Assembly (NCBI RefSeq): GCF_016863115.1
Contig: NZ_BOOG01000003.1
Span: 92,647-156,646, forward strand
Reading direction: 5' to 3'
From: Sphaerimonospora thailandensis
Lineage (GTDB): Bacteria > Actinomycetota > Actinomycetes > Streptosporangiales > Streptosporangiaceae
Length of the DNA stretch: 64,000 bases
Shown: positions 17,806 to 26,063 of the stretch, piece by piece
Layout of the letters: every line of letters starts with the position of its first letter
Position numbering within the stretch: the first letter of the stretch is position 1
Program-made: the position numbers and the translations under genes
Notes under the pieces: generated by a model
What the model saw: the letters and a program-made list of their open reading frames with translations, nothing else
The model's database searches: none
What the model was told of the DNA's origin: nothing

Positions 17806-18417
17806 ATGGCGCGAGAGCTGGGAGACCGGCGTGAGGCGATCCTCGGCAGTGCCGCCGCCCTGTTCGCGGAGCGAGGGGTGGCGGCGACCACCGTCCGCCA
17901 GATCGCCGACGCGGTCGGGCTTCTCTCCGGCAGTCTCTACCACCACTTCGACTCCAAGGAGTCGATGGTCGACGAGATCATCTCGTCGTTCCTGGCGGAC
18001 CTGCGGGAGCGGTACGCGAAGGTGCTGGCCCGGGAGGCCGGCGCCCGGGAGCGGTTGCACGACCTGATCGTGGCGTCACTGGAGGCCATGGCGGCTCATC
18101 CGCACGCCGCCGAGATCTACCAGAACGACGTCAACTACCTCCTCAGGATCGAGCGGTTCGGCTACCTGCGCAACGCCGGCCGCGAGGTGCAGCACACCTG
18201 GCTCCAGGTGATCGAGAACGGCATCGCCGAGGGCGCCTTCCGTTCCGACCTCAACCCGAAGGCCCTCTACCGGCTCATGCGCGACGCCGTGTGGCTGTCG
18301 GCACGCTGGTTCAAGCCGAGCAGGGGCTATCCGGTCGCCAAACTGGCCGAGGACTGCACCTCGCTGTTCCTGGACGGCCTCACCACGGCTCAGCGCGCGG
18401 CAGGGGTGAACCTGTAG
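17806..18417 (+). CDS. TetR-family regulator, KstR2-like
   Basis: The 203-residue protein has an N-terminal HTH (RREAILGSAAALFAERGVAATTVRQIADAVG, then SGSLYHHFDSKESMVDEII) like KstR2, the CoA-ester-responsive repressor of steroid-ring catabolism. The ligand domain includes HPHAAEIYQNDVNYL, also found almost unchanged in the TetR protein at 63203. ATG 17806 follows GGGGGAAG. It probably represses the adjoining uptake and CoA-ligase genes and is released by an acyl-CoA; this is inferred from family and nearby operator motifs. Its 3' end overlaps the converging ferredoxin gene by 28 bases. Confidence 0.85.
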   Translation: MARELGDRREAILGSAAALFAERGVAATTVRQIADAVGLLSGSLYHHFDSKESMVDEIISSFLADLRERYAKVLAREAGARERLHDLIVASLEAMAAHPHAAEIYQNDVNYLLRIERFGYLRNAGREVQHTWLQVIENGIAEGAFRSDLNPKALYRLMRDAVWLSARWFKPSRGYPVAKLAEDCTSLFLDGLTTAQRAAGVNL

Positions 18418-18641
18418 ACCTCGAAGACGAAGTCGGGGCAGACCATCTGGCAGGCGGTGCAGCCGGTGCAGCCCGAGGTGAGCTCCGGATAGCGGTAGCC
18501 CATCTCGTTGACGTCGCTCGACATGGTGAGGACCCGGGGCGGGCAGGCCGCGACGCACAGCTCGCAGCCCTTGCACCGGTCCCCGGCGATGACCAGCGTC
18601 CCCCGGCTCTCCCTCGGCGTGCCGCCGTCCTGCTCGCTCAT
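18390..18641 (-). CDS. Ferredoxin-type subunit of 2-oxoacid oxidoreductase (delta, 2x[4Fe-4S])
   Basis: The 83-residue protein has two complete CxxCxxCxxxCP motifs (CKGCELCVAACP and CTGCTACQMVCP), for two [4Fe-4S] clusters. It ends the minus-strand operon coding for a 2-oxoacid:ferredoxin oxidoreductase and should carry electrons from the thiamine-diphosphate subunit to an external ferredoxin. Its ATGA overlaps the stop of the GntR gene in front of it. It is tail to tail with the TetR gene and overlaps it. Confidence 0.92.
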   Translation of the reverse strand: MSEQDGGTPRESRGTLVIAGDRCKGCELCVAACPPRVLTMSSDVNEMGYRYPELTSGCTGCTACQMVCPDFVFEVYRFTPAAR

Positions 18642-19369
18642 GTCCTGTCGCCTCCGGCCGTCGTACGGACGATGTCAAGGATTGGGGAAGGATCGGCCGT
18701 CTCGGCCGGGACGGGGTCCGAGGTGAAGACCCCCCGCCGTCGCAGGGCGCGTACCGCGTTCTCCGCCGTCATCAGCACGTGATCGAGAGCCGCCGCCGAC
18801 GCGGCGTCGGCGTCGCCGGCGACCAGCGCGTCGTACTCCCGGCGCAGCGCGGCCCGCTCGTCGTCCATCGCGTCCTCGATGGAGAAGCGGGCGGCGACCG
18901 GCACCAGCCCGCTGAAACTGCGCAGCAGCGCACGCAGGTGCGGACCGGCGGTGGCGAGGTTCACCGCCTTGCGGAACTCCCGGGCGGTCCGTTCGAACTC
19001 GTCCACCTGGTCGCAGTGGGTCAGGGCCTCGGTGAGCTTGCCGAGCGTCTCCCTGAGTCCGGGGTCCCCGCTCATCGCCGCACGGCTGTTGGTGAGCGCG
19101 CTCAGCATCCCGTACAGCTCGAACGCCTCGTGGACGGTGGCCGCGTCGAAAGCCGCGACGAACGCACCGCGATAGTGCGGCATGTCGACCAGGCCGTCGC
19201 GCTCCAGTTGCAGAACGGCCTCCCGGACCGGCGCCCGGCTGACGCCGAGCGTCGCGGCGATGCCGTCGAGATCGATCCGGTCGCCCCCGCGCAGCGTGCC
19301 GTCGAAGAGCAGCTTCATGATGTGTTCGGCGACGGCCGCCCCGGTCTTGGTCCGTGTCAGCGCGGTCAT
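18638..19369 (-). CDS. GntR-family regulator (FadR/FCD type)
   Basis: Residues 1-70 form a winged helix (AVAEHIMKLLFDGTLRGGDR, then IAATLGVSRAPVREAVLQLERDGLV), followed by an all-helical FCD ligand domain to about 220. FCD regulators sense small carboxylates and usually repress. The gene sits inside the oxidoreductase operon, joined by ATGA overlaps to the beta subunit before it and the ferredoxin subunit after it. It is therefore co-expressed with the enzyme and probably autoregulates the operon, perhaps through the inverted repeat at 21841. Confidence 0.9.
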   Translation of the reverse strand: MTALTRTKTGAAVAEHIMKLLFDGTLRGGDRIDLDGIAATLGVSRAPVREAVLQLERDGLVDMPHYRGAFVAAFDAATVHEAFELYGMLSALTNSRAAMSGDPGLRETLGKLTEALTHCDQVDEFERTAREFRKAVNLATAGPHLRALLRSFSGLVPVAARFSIEDAMDDERAALRREYDALVAGDADAASAAALDHVLMTAENAVRALRRRGVFTSDPVPAETADPSPILDIVRTTAGGDRT

Positions 19370-20136
19370 GTGGTCAGCTCCCCGAGCGGATAGGCCTGCT
19401 CCATCGAGTCGGCGAGGTATCCGGGGCCGTCGGGGGCCGGGACGAACCAGCCGGTCGGGCACATGGTGAGGATCTCCACCAGGCTGAACCCGGCACCCGA
19501 CAGCTGGGCCTCGAAGGCGCGGCGCAGCATCCTCTTGGTCTGGGCCACCGAGCCGGCGGTGGCGACCGTGCCACGGGCGACGTAGGCGGTGCCGGGCAGC
19601 CCGGCGACCAGATCGGCCACCGGGATGGGATGGCCGTGGGCCTCCGCGTCGCGCCCCTCCAGACTGGTCTTGGTGCGCTGGCCGAGCACGGTGGTCGCGG
19701 TCAGCTGACCACCGGTGTCGCCGAAGACGCCGTTGTTGAGCAGCACACAAGTGATCTTCTCACCGCGGGCGGCGGTGTGCAGCACCTCCTGCAGTCCTTC
19801 GTTGACCATGTCGCCGTCGCCCTGCATCGTGAAGACCGCGCGGTCCGGCCGGACCCGCTTGATGCCGGTGGCGCAGGACGGCGCCCGGCCGTGCAGGCAC
19901 TGCAGCACGTCCACGTCCATGATCCGGACGAAACTGCCGTAACAGCCGTGGCCGACGACGCCGATGGTCCGCTGCACGATGTCGAGCTCCTGCAGCACCT
20001 CCAGCAGCAGCCGCAGCGCCACCGGTTCGCCGCAGCCCGGGCAGAGCGAGTGCTCGCCGAGCAGCAGCGGGGAACTGAACTCGGCGACCTTCTTGGCCGG
20101 CTGCGAGGGCGGCTGGGACGTGTCGATGACGCTCAC
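19366..20136 (-). CDS. 2-oxoacid:ferredoxin oxidoreductase beta subunit (thiamine diphosphate-binding)
   Basis: The 256-residue subunit has LCPGCGEPVALRLLLE (about 31-46) and the Mg/thiamine-diphosphate motif GDGDMVNEG followed by NNGVFGDTGGQ (about 110-145). These are the beta-subunit signatures of the POR/VOR/KOR family, which oxidatively decarboxylates a 2-oxoacid to acyl-CoA and reduces ferredoxin. It overlaps the alpha gene and the GntR gene by four bases each. Confidence 0.92.
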   Translation of the reverse strand: MSVIDTSQPPSQPAKKVAEFSSPLLLGEHSLCPGCGEPVALRLLLEVLQELDIVQRTIGVVGHGCYGSFVRIMDVDVLQCLHGRAPSCATGIKRVRPDRAVFTMQGDGDMVNEGLQEVLHTAARGEKITCVLLNNGVFGDTGGQLTATTVLGQRTKTSLEGRDAEAHGHPIPVADLVAGLPGTAYVARGTVATAGSVAQTKRMLRRAFEAQLSGAGFSLVEILTMCPTGWFVPAPDGPGYLADSMEQAYPLGELTT

Positions 20137-21212
20137 GGGCGTGCACCTCCGGTGATAGCGGCCAGGATCCGGTCGCGGATGACCGGAGCGTCCATCAGTT
20201 CGCCGTACGCGAGCCCGGACTCCGCGATGCTCACCCCGCCGATGAACCGTACGGCCGAGCGGTCGGCGGCGTGAATGCGCACATCGTCGAGCATCTGCCC
20301 GGCGTTGAGCTCGAAGACCAGCACCCGCCGCACTCCAGCGGTCGCCGCGGCGAGCGCCTCGCCGGGGAACGGCCAGAGCGTGACCGGGCGGAACCAGCCG
20401 ATGCGGTGCCCGTCGGCCCGGAGCTCGTCGACGACGTACTCCACGAACTTGGCGGCGGAGCCGAACGCCACCACCAGCGTCTCGGCGTCATCGACGTGGG
20501 CCTGCTCGAACCGCGACTCCACCTTGTCGATGGCGTCGAACTTGTCGGCGATCGCACGCCAGTGCCCGTCCGGTCCGGGCCCCGGGTCGGTCGCCTTGCC
20601 CATGGCCCACGTCCAGATCTGGCGCGACCGGCCCGTGCCGCCGCCCGTCCCGTCGAGCACCCAGTCCTTGGGCGGCAACGGGCCGAAGTCCAGGGCCTCG
20701 ATCGAGACCCCGACCCGGGTCTGGGCCAGCAGCGGATCACCGTAGAAGATCACCGGCGCGCGGTACCTGTCGGCGAGGTGGAACAGCAACTGGGTGTGCT
20801 CGACCGCCTCGGGGACGTCCTTGGGCGCCAGCGTGATCGTCCGGTAGTCGCCCCAGCCGCCGCCGCGGGTGGACTGGAAGTAGTCCTGCTGGTTCCGGGC
20901 CATGTTGAAGACCACGAACGGGGTCTCGTTCAGCGCCGCCTCGGCGATCGCCTCCTGCATCAGCGCGATCCCCTGCCCGCATGATCCGGTGGCCGCGCGT
21001 GCTCCGGCCGCGGCGGCGCCGAGGGTCATGTTGACGCCCTCGATCTCGCTTTCCGCGTTGAGGCAGACGCCGCCGGCCGCCGGCATCTGCTGGGACATGT
21101 TCTCCAGCAGCCCCGTGAAGGGCGACATGGGGTAACCGGCGAAGAAGCGGCAGCCCGCCGCGATCGCCGACCGGGCGATGGCGGTGCTGCCTTCGAGCAG
21201 TTCGAGGGTCAT
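20133..21212 (-). CDS. 2-oxoacid:ferredoxin oxidoreductase alpha subunit (VorB/KorA-like)
   Basis: This 359-residue subunit has FFAGYPMSPFTGL (about 23-35), an AESEIEGVNM segment and an extended loop QQDYFQSTRGGGWGDYR (about 107-123). That loop resembles the branched-chain 2-oxoacid (VOR) type better than pyruvate oxidoreductase. C-terminal WFRPVTLWPFPGEAL and VFELNAGQMLDDVR are typical of domain II. The substrate is probably a 2-oxoacid made while degrading a branched or aromatic acid, but the sequence alone does not prove it. Confidence 0.88.
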   Translation of the reverse strand: MTLELLEGSTAIARSAIAAGCRFFAGYPMSPFTGLLENMSQQMPAAGGVCLNAESEIEGVNMTLGAAAAGARAATGSCGQGIALMQEAIAEAALNETPFVVFNMARNQQDYFQSTRGGGWGDYRTITLAPKDVPEAVEHTQLLFHLADRYRAPVIFYGDPLLAQTRVGVSIEALDFGPLPPKDWVLDGTGGGTGRSRQIWTWAMGKATDPGPGPDGHWRAIADKFDAIDKVESRFEQAHVDDAETLVVAFGSAAKFVEYVVDELRADGHRIGWFRPVTLWPFPGEALAAATAGVRRVLVFELNAGQMLDDVRIHAADRSAVRFIGGVSIAESGLAYGELMDAPVIRDRILAAITGGARP

Positions 21213-21805
21213 CGGGGGGCCTCCTCCAGGTCTGCGGCGCCGGCGGGGACGCTCAGGGGGGCCGGCGGGCCGTCGAGCGCGGCCGCGCCCGCCGCCAGCG
21301 CCCGCGCGTTGGCCTGCGCGTGCTGTTTGCGGTACGGCGGCAGCAGCTCTTCCATGGCCTCAGCCAGGGAGGCCGGGTCCACGAGCCGGGTGACCGCGTT
21401 GTAGGCGCCGAGCAGCACGAAGCCGATCGCCTGGGGTGCTCCGGCATCCTTGGCGACGGCGGTGGCGTCCAGGCCGTACACGGTCATGGCCGGCAGCGAC
21501 GCGGGGTCGACCAGCGGAAGGTTGACGATCGCGGGACCGCCGGGGCGCAGCCGCGCCAGGGCCGGCTCGCTGAACCGGTGATGGGCGACGATCGCCGACC
21601 AGGCGGAGGCGAGCACCGGAAGGGCCCGCAGCGGGCCGTCTCCGATCACCACGCTCGCCTTGGACGGACCACCGCGCATCTCACCGCCGTAGTCCGCGCT
21701 GAGCATCGCATGCCGCCCTTCCCGGGTCGCCGCCGAGGCGAGGGTCTTGGCGAGCAGTTGGATGCCCTGGCCACCGATTCCGGTGACCACGAGTTCCCGC
21801 TCCAT
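21209..21805 (-). CDS. 2-oxoacid:ferredoxin oxidoreductase gamma subunit
   Basis: The 198-residue protein begins ELVVTGIGGQGIQLLAKTLA, the characteristic gamma-subunit nucleotide-like fold, and contains YGGEMRGGPSKASVVIG (about 39-55). It is the first gene of the five-gene gamma-alpha-beta-GntR-delta operon, divergent from an MDR dehydrogenase gene across 83 bases. Such enzymes are oxygen-sensitive in many hosts; actinomycetes also have aerobic-tolerant forms. Confidence 0.92.
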   Translation of the reverse strand: MERELVVTGIGGQGIQLLAKTLASAATREGRHAMLSADYGGEMRGGPSKASVVIGDGPLRALPVLASAWSAIVAHHRFSEPALARLRPGGPAIVNLPLVDPASLPAMTVYGLDATAVAKDAGAPQAIGFVLLGAYNAVTRLVDPASLAEAMEELLPPYRKQHAQANARALAAGAAALDGPPAPLSVPAGAADLEEAPR

Positions 21806-21840
21806 GCGGCCTCCCGATCCAGGGTTGACTCGACTTAGAT

Positions 21841-21859
21841 ATTGAATACAAAATTCAAT
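21841..21859. promoter_or_regulatory. Inverted repeat operator in the divergent promoter region
   Basis: ATTGAATACAAAATTCAAT has perfect 7-bp arms and a 5-bp spacer, in an AT-rich island only 83 bases wide between two divergent genes. A smaller TTG-N4-CAA repeat lies inside it. The size and composition suit a GntR/FCD operator, and the operon-borne GntR protein is the obvious candidate. This assignment is inference. Confidence 0.6.
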
Positions 21860-21888
21860 CGGTCCCGGTCAAGTCCTCAGGAGGTGAC

Positions 21889-23022
21889 ATGATGCGCGCA
21901 GCGGTCCTGCACGGCTTCGGTGATCTTCGCGTCGAAGAGGTGCCCGACCCCGTGCCCGGCCCCACCGACGTGGTCATCGACGTCGCCCGGGTGCAGCCCA
22001 GCGTCACCGAGTGCATGCTGATCGCCGGTGAACCGGTGGCGCTGCACGGGCGTCTCGCCGACGCCCTGGCCGCCGGCCCGGCCCGGTTCGGCGGGCACGA
22101 GTTCTGCGGCGTCGTCCGCACCGTCGGCGCCGCGGTGCGCGACGTCGCCGTCGGCGACCGGGTCACCGCGGTCGAGACCATCGTGTGCGGACGCTGCCCG
22201 GCCTGCCTGCGCGGCCGCTCGGACGCCTGCCTGGCCCCCGAGTTCATCGGCTTCACCCGGCCGGGCGCGTTCGCCGAGCAGGTGGTCGTGCCCGCGTCCT
22301 GCGTCGTGCCGGTCCCGGCCGGCGTGTCGGCCGCCGCGGCCGCGGCGGTCCAGCCGCTCGCCGGGGCCCTGCACGCACACGCCCTCGCGGCCGTCCAGCC
22401 CGGCGAGACGATGCTGATCATCGGCGCCGGTGTGATGGGGTTGCTCGCCCTGCAGGTCGCCCGGCGCGGCAACGCCGGCCTCGTCATCATCACCGGGCGC
22501 AGCCCGGCCAAGCTCGCCCTCGCCGCCCGGTACGGCGCCGACCTGGTCGTGGACGCCGCCGCCGACGACGTGTGGCCTGCCGTACGCGAGGCCACCGGGG
22601 GCATCGGCGTCGACGTGGTGATCGAGACCGCGGGAGGTCCGCCCGAGGCCGGACTCGCCGGCGTCGCCACGTTCGAGTCGGCCGCGCGCTGCGTGCGCCG
22701 CGGCGGCCGCGTCGTCATGGTGTCCGTACTCCCCGACCGGGTGCCGGCGCCGCTGGGCCTGCTGCGCGAGCGGAGCGTCTCGCTGCTGCACCCGCGTTCC
22801 GGCGCCGGGGGCTACTCCCCCGGCGGCGGCGTCTTCGACCACGCGCTGCGGCTGGTCGCCCGCGGCGACATCGACGTGGAATCACTCATCACGCACCAGT
22901 TGTCCGGAATAGAGGAGGTGCCGAAGGCGGTGGACATCACCCGGAACAAGACCGCGCACGGTGCGATCAACCCGGCCCAGGTCGACCTGACCGGCGGATG
23001 GGAGCAGCCGTGGAACTCCTGA
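21889..23022 (+). CDS. Zinc-dependent MDR alcohol dehydrogenase
   Basis: The 377-residue protein has the catalytic zinc ligands Cys43 (VTECM) and GGHEFCG (about 63-69), and four structural-zinc cysteines in VCGRCPACLRGRSDAC. The nucleotide site is LIIGAGVMGLLALQVA. It likely oxidises an alcohol or reduces an aldehyde or ketone in the acid-degradation pathway. A perfect AGGAGGTGA precedes ATGATG, and the second ATG is also possible. The AMP-ligase gene behind it overlaps by 13 bases, so both are one transcript. Confidence 0.9.
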   Translation: MMRAAVLHGFGDLRVEEVPDPVPGPTDVVIDVARVQPSVTECMLIAGEPVALHGRLADALAAGPARFGGHEFCGVVRTVGAAVRDVAVGDRVTAVETIVCGRCPACLRGRSDACLAPEFIGFTRPGAFAEQVVVPASCVVPVPAGVSAAAAAAVQPLAGALHAHALAAVQPGETMLIIGAGVMGLLALQVARRGNAGLVIITGRSPAKLALAARYGADLVVDAAADDVWPAVREATGGIGVDVVIETAGGPPEAGLAGVATFESAARCVRRGGRVVMVSVLPDRVPAPLGLLRERSVSLLHPRSGAGGYSPGGGVFDHALRLVARGDIDVESLITHQLSGIEEVPKAVDITRNKTAHGAINPAQVDLTGGWEQPWNS

Positions 23023-24542
23023 TCGGCGATATCGTGCGCCGGGCGGCCCGCATGGCGCCGGCGGCGACCGCGGCGACCCTGGCCGGGGACCGGGTCGGTT
23101 TCGGGGACCTGGACGAGCGGGCGAACCGCACCGCCAACGCCCTGGCAGGGCTGGGTGTACGGCGCGGCGACCGCGTCGCCTGGTGTGCGGCGCCCACGCT
23201 GCGCACCCTGGACGGCTTCCTCGGCTGCGCCCGGCTCGGGGCCGCCTTCGCGCCGATCAATCCGGCGCTGTCCGCCGCCGAGTTCGACTCGGTGCTCTCC
23301 TACCTGGACCCCGTCCTGCTGGTCACCGACCGGGCCGACGTCCTCGCCGACGCCCCCGGAGGCCTCCCAGGCGGCCTCCCCGGCGGCGTGCCGGTCGCCC
23401 GGGTCGGCGGCCGGCCGGGCCCGGGGGACGACCTCGGCGCGCTGGCGGCCGGGGCGTCGGCCGCCCCGCCCGACGGGCACGACCGCGTCGCCGACAGCGA
23501 CCCGCACATCGTCTACCTGACCAGCGGCAGCACCGGCCGGCCCAAGGGCGCGCTGGTCAGCCACCGGGCGAGCTGGCTTCGCGCGGCGCCCGGCGGCGGC
23601 ACGTTCACGACCGGTCTCCGCGGGTCGGGCGGGGTGCTCTGCAGCTTCCCGCTGTACCACTACGGAGGCTGGCACTACGTGATGGAGGCCTGGCAGAACC
23701 GGACCGCCGTACACCTCGTGAGCCGCGCCGACGCCGTACAGATCATCGATGCCGTGCGGCGGGAGCGCCCGTCGGCGATCTACTGCATTCCGGCGGTGTG
23801 GGAGCGGCTGCTCGATCGCGAACACCGGCACGCCGACCTGTCGTCGCTGCGGCACGCGGACTCCGGCACCTCGGGGGTCGCGACGGACCTCGTCATGCGC
23901 ATCAAGGAGCGCCTGCCCGGGACGACGACGACGATCCTGTACGGCTCGACCGAGGCGGGCAGGATGGCGGCCCTGCCCGACGAGGACCTGCTCAGGAAGC
24001 CGGGCAGCGTCGGTCTTCCCGCCTTCCCCGGTGCGCTGTGGGTGGACGCCGCGGCCGGCGAGGTGGGTGAGGTCTGCGTCAGCGGTCCGGCGCTGATGTC
24101 GGGATATCACGATCTGGCCGCGGAGACGGCGGCGGCCCTGCGCGACGGCGTCTACCGCTCGGGCGATCTGGGCTACCTGGACGACGAGGGCTACCTCCAC
24201 CTGACCGGGCGCGAGCGTGAGGTGATCCGCACCGGCGGCGAGACGGTCTCGCCCTTCGAGGTGGAGAGCGCGCTGCGGGACCTGCCCGGCGTCGTCGACG
24301 TGGCCGTGGTCGGCGTGCCCGACGAACGGTGGGGTGAGGTGGTCTGCGCCGTGGTGGTGCCGGCGCCGGGCGTTGCCCCGCCCGAGGTCGCCGTGGTCCG
24401 CGCGCACGTCGCGGGCCGGCTGGCCGGCTTCAAGCAGCCGCGCCGGGTCGCGGTGGTGCCGTCGATCCCCCGCACTCCCGCGACCGGCCAGATCCAACGC
24501 TCGCGGATCCGGATCACTCTGACCGAGATAACGACTGGCTAA
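23010..24542 (+). CDS. Acyl/aryl-CoA ligase (AMP-forming), first of three
   Basis: The 510-residue ANL-superfamily enzyme has the P-loop YLTSGSTGRPKG (about 167-178), A5 motif ILYGSTEAG (about 306-314), A7 YRSGDLG and A8 GREREVIRTGGETVSPFEVE, and ends near the C-terminal lysine domain (RTPATGQIQRSR). Gln in the last motif replaces the usual catalytic Lys, which may weaken adenylation. GTG 23010 is preferred because GGGAG lies five bases upstream; ATG 22998 is an alternative. The protein should activate a carboxylic acid as its CoA ester. Confidence 0.86.
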   Translation: MELLIGDIVRRAARMAPAATAATLAGDRVGFGDLDERANRTANALAGLGVRRGDRVAWCAAPTLRTLDGFLGCARLGAAFAPINPALSAAEFDSVLSYLDPVLLVTDRADVLADAPGGLPGGLPGGVPVARVGGRPGPGDDLGALAAGASAAPPDGHDRVADSDPHIVYLTSGSTGRPKGALVSHRASWLRAAPGGGTFTTGLRGSGGVLCSFPLYHYGGWHYVMEAWQNRTAVHLVSRADAVQIIDAVRRERPSAIYCIPAVWERLLDREHRHADLSSLRHADSGTSGVATDLVMRIKERLPGTTTTILYGSTEAGRMAALPDEDLLRKPGSVGLPAFPGALWVDAAAGEVGEVCVSGPALMSGYHDLAAETAAALRDGVYRSGDLGYLDDEGYLHLTGREREVIRTGGETVSPFEVESALRDLPGVVDVAVVGVPDERWGEVVCAVVVPAPGVAPPEVAVVRAHVAGRLAGFKQPRRVAVVPSIPRTPATGQIQRSRIRITLTEITTG

Positions 24543-24565
24543 CGGAGAAAGGGACTTTTGTCCAC

Positions 24566-24612
24566 TTGACACAAGCATGGCCGAAAAGCAGGATAGCCAC
24601 CAAGCGTTTGAT
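24566..24612 (+). promoter_or_regulatory. Promoter with overlapping KstR2-like operator for the Liv operon
   Basis: TTGACA (24566-24571) and CAGGAT (24589-24594) are 17 bases apart and form a good housekeeping-type promoter. ACCAAGCGTTTGAT (24599-24612) follows immediately and matches AnCAAGnnCTTGnT at nine of ten fixed positions. A repressor bound there would block the transcription start. The leader to the substrate-binding protein gene is about 170 bases. Confidence 0.65.
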
Positions 24613-24777
24613 AGGCCATCTGGCTCACCCCGGGCCACGAATAAGCGACTCCACCAGCGTCGACGCGACGGTATCGACATCGGGCGAACGCACGGTTCGC
24701 CGCGAAAGATACCTCAAAGTTATCTAAATGCAATTAGACGTTAAAGGCAGAGTAAATTGTCCATAATTAGAGGAACG

Positions 24778-25983
24778 ATGGCGCGTTGGGTCGCGGGCAT
24801 GGCCACCCTCGCCCTCGCGGTCACCGCCTGCGGCGGCACCGGCGACGACGCGGACAGCCCGACCGACGGCAGCGCGAAGGGCGCACCCATCATCATCGGG
24901 ATGGACGAGGACAGCACCGGCCCCGGCGCCTCCTACAGCACCATCGCCGGCAAGACCATCCGGCTGGCCGTCCAGGACATCAACGACAAGGGCGGCGTGC
25001 TCGGCCGGCCGCTGCGGCTGGTGATCGAGAACGACGAGAGCGACCCCACCAAGGTGCCCGCCGTGCTGCAGAAGCTCCACAGCCAGGGGGCCAAGGCACT
25101 GTTCCTGCAGAGCGGCAGCGCGGCCGTCATGCAGGCCAAGTCCACGCTGACCCAGCTCGGACTGCCCGCGATCGCGCCCACCGGGGTCACCGCGACGCTG
25201 GTCGAGCCGCCGGACAACGAGCTCATCTACATGCTGGCCAACACGACGACGGACTGGGCCGAGGTCTACTGCGGCGCGTTCAAGGCCGCGAACATCAACA
25301 CGCTGGGCATCCTGACCGACGACACCACCACCATCGCCGCCCTGAACAAGGCCCTGCTCGGCGGGATGTCGTGCGTGAAGATCACGGCAACCGAGAAGGG
25401 CGCGGCCAACGCCTCCGACCTGTCGGCCCAGGTGGCGCGGCTCAAGGACGCCAACCCGGACGCGGTGCTGGTGACCAGCGTGGGCGGCGCGTTCGAGGTG
25501 CTCGCCCAGAACACGCTGGCCGCCCAGCTCAAGGACAAGCTCCGCTTCTCGCTGGCGTCGATCGGCAACCAGCCCTCCTCCTGGAAGCTGGCCAACCCCG
25601 GCGCCCTGGAAGGGCTGATCTTCATGGGTTCCATCAACCAGGACAACCCGCGCACCAAGGCGCTGACCGAGCTGCTCAAGAAGGCGAACGGCCCCGACTA
25701 CGAGGTCACCGCCTACGACGCGGAGGGCTGGGACGCGGTGCAGCTGCTCAAGCTGGCCATCGAGAAGGCCGGCGGCCCCGATGATCCGAAGAAGCTCAAC
25801 GAGGCGATCCAGAGCATCAGCGGCTACCAGGCCAGCTTCGGACAGGGCAACTTCACGCTGTCCTTCTCCGCGACCAAGCACCTCGGCGCCGACGGCCCCT
25901 GCGGGCTGTCCCTGATCGAGTTCGGCGCCGACAACAGGCCGAAGGGCCCCTGGGCCACGTTCCAGCCCCCCTGCTCAAGCTGA
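24778..25983 (+). CDS. Branched-chain amino acid-type ABC substrate-binding lipoprotein (LivJ-like)
   Basis: The protein starts at ATG 24778 after AGAGGAAC and has a lipoprotein signal ending in LAVTACGG, where the Cys is lipidated. The body has type-I periplasmic binding fold features: IIIGMDEDSTGPGASY, LAVQDINDKGGVLGRPLRLVIENDES and GVTATLVEPPDNELIYM. Liv-type receptors bind hydrophobic amino acids but are often used for aromatic or alicyclic acids. Beside CoA ligases, that is the likelier job here. It is the first gene of the importer operon. Confidence 0.9.
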   Translation: MARWVAGMATLALAVTACGGTGDDADSPTDGSAKGAPIIIGMDEDSTGPGASYSTIAGKTIRLAVQDINDKGGVLGRPLRLVIENDESDPTKVPAVLQKLHSQGAKALFLQSGSAAVMQAKSTLTQLGLPAIAPTGVTATLVEPPDNELIYMLANTTTDWAEVYCGAFKAANINTLGILTDDTTTIAALNKALLGGMSCVKITATEKGAANASDLSAQVARLKDANPDAVLVTSVGGAFEVLAQNTLAAQLKDKLRFSLASIGNQPSSWKLANPGALEGLIFMGSINQDNPRTKALTELLKKANGPDYEVTAYDAEGWDAVQLLKLAIEKAGGPDDPKKLNEAIQSISGYQASFGQGNFTLSFSATKHLGADGPCGLSLIEFGADNRPKGPWATFQPPCSS

Positions 25984-25994
25984 TCCTGTGCGGA

Positions 25995-26039
25995 TGAGGG
26001 CGGGCGGCGTCCGGCCGGTGTCCGGCCGGCCCGCCCTCA
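25995..26039 (+). terminator. Hairpin between receptor and permease genes (possible attenuator)
   Basis: TGAGGGCGGGC (25995-26005) pairs perfectly with GCCCGCCCTCA (26029-26039), and the loop contains a repeated CCGGCCGG. There is no T-run. In ABC import operons such stems often lower expression of the membrane genes relative to the receptor. Confidence 0.6.
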
Positions 26040-26063
26040 CTCCGCCGCGCAAGAGGAGTTTCC

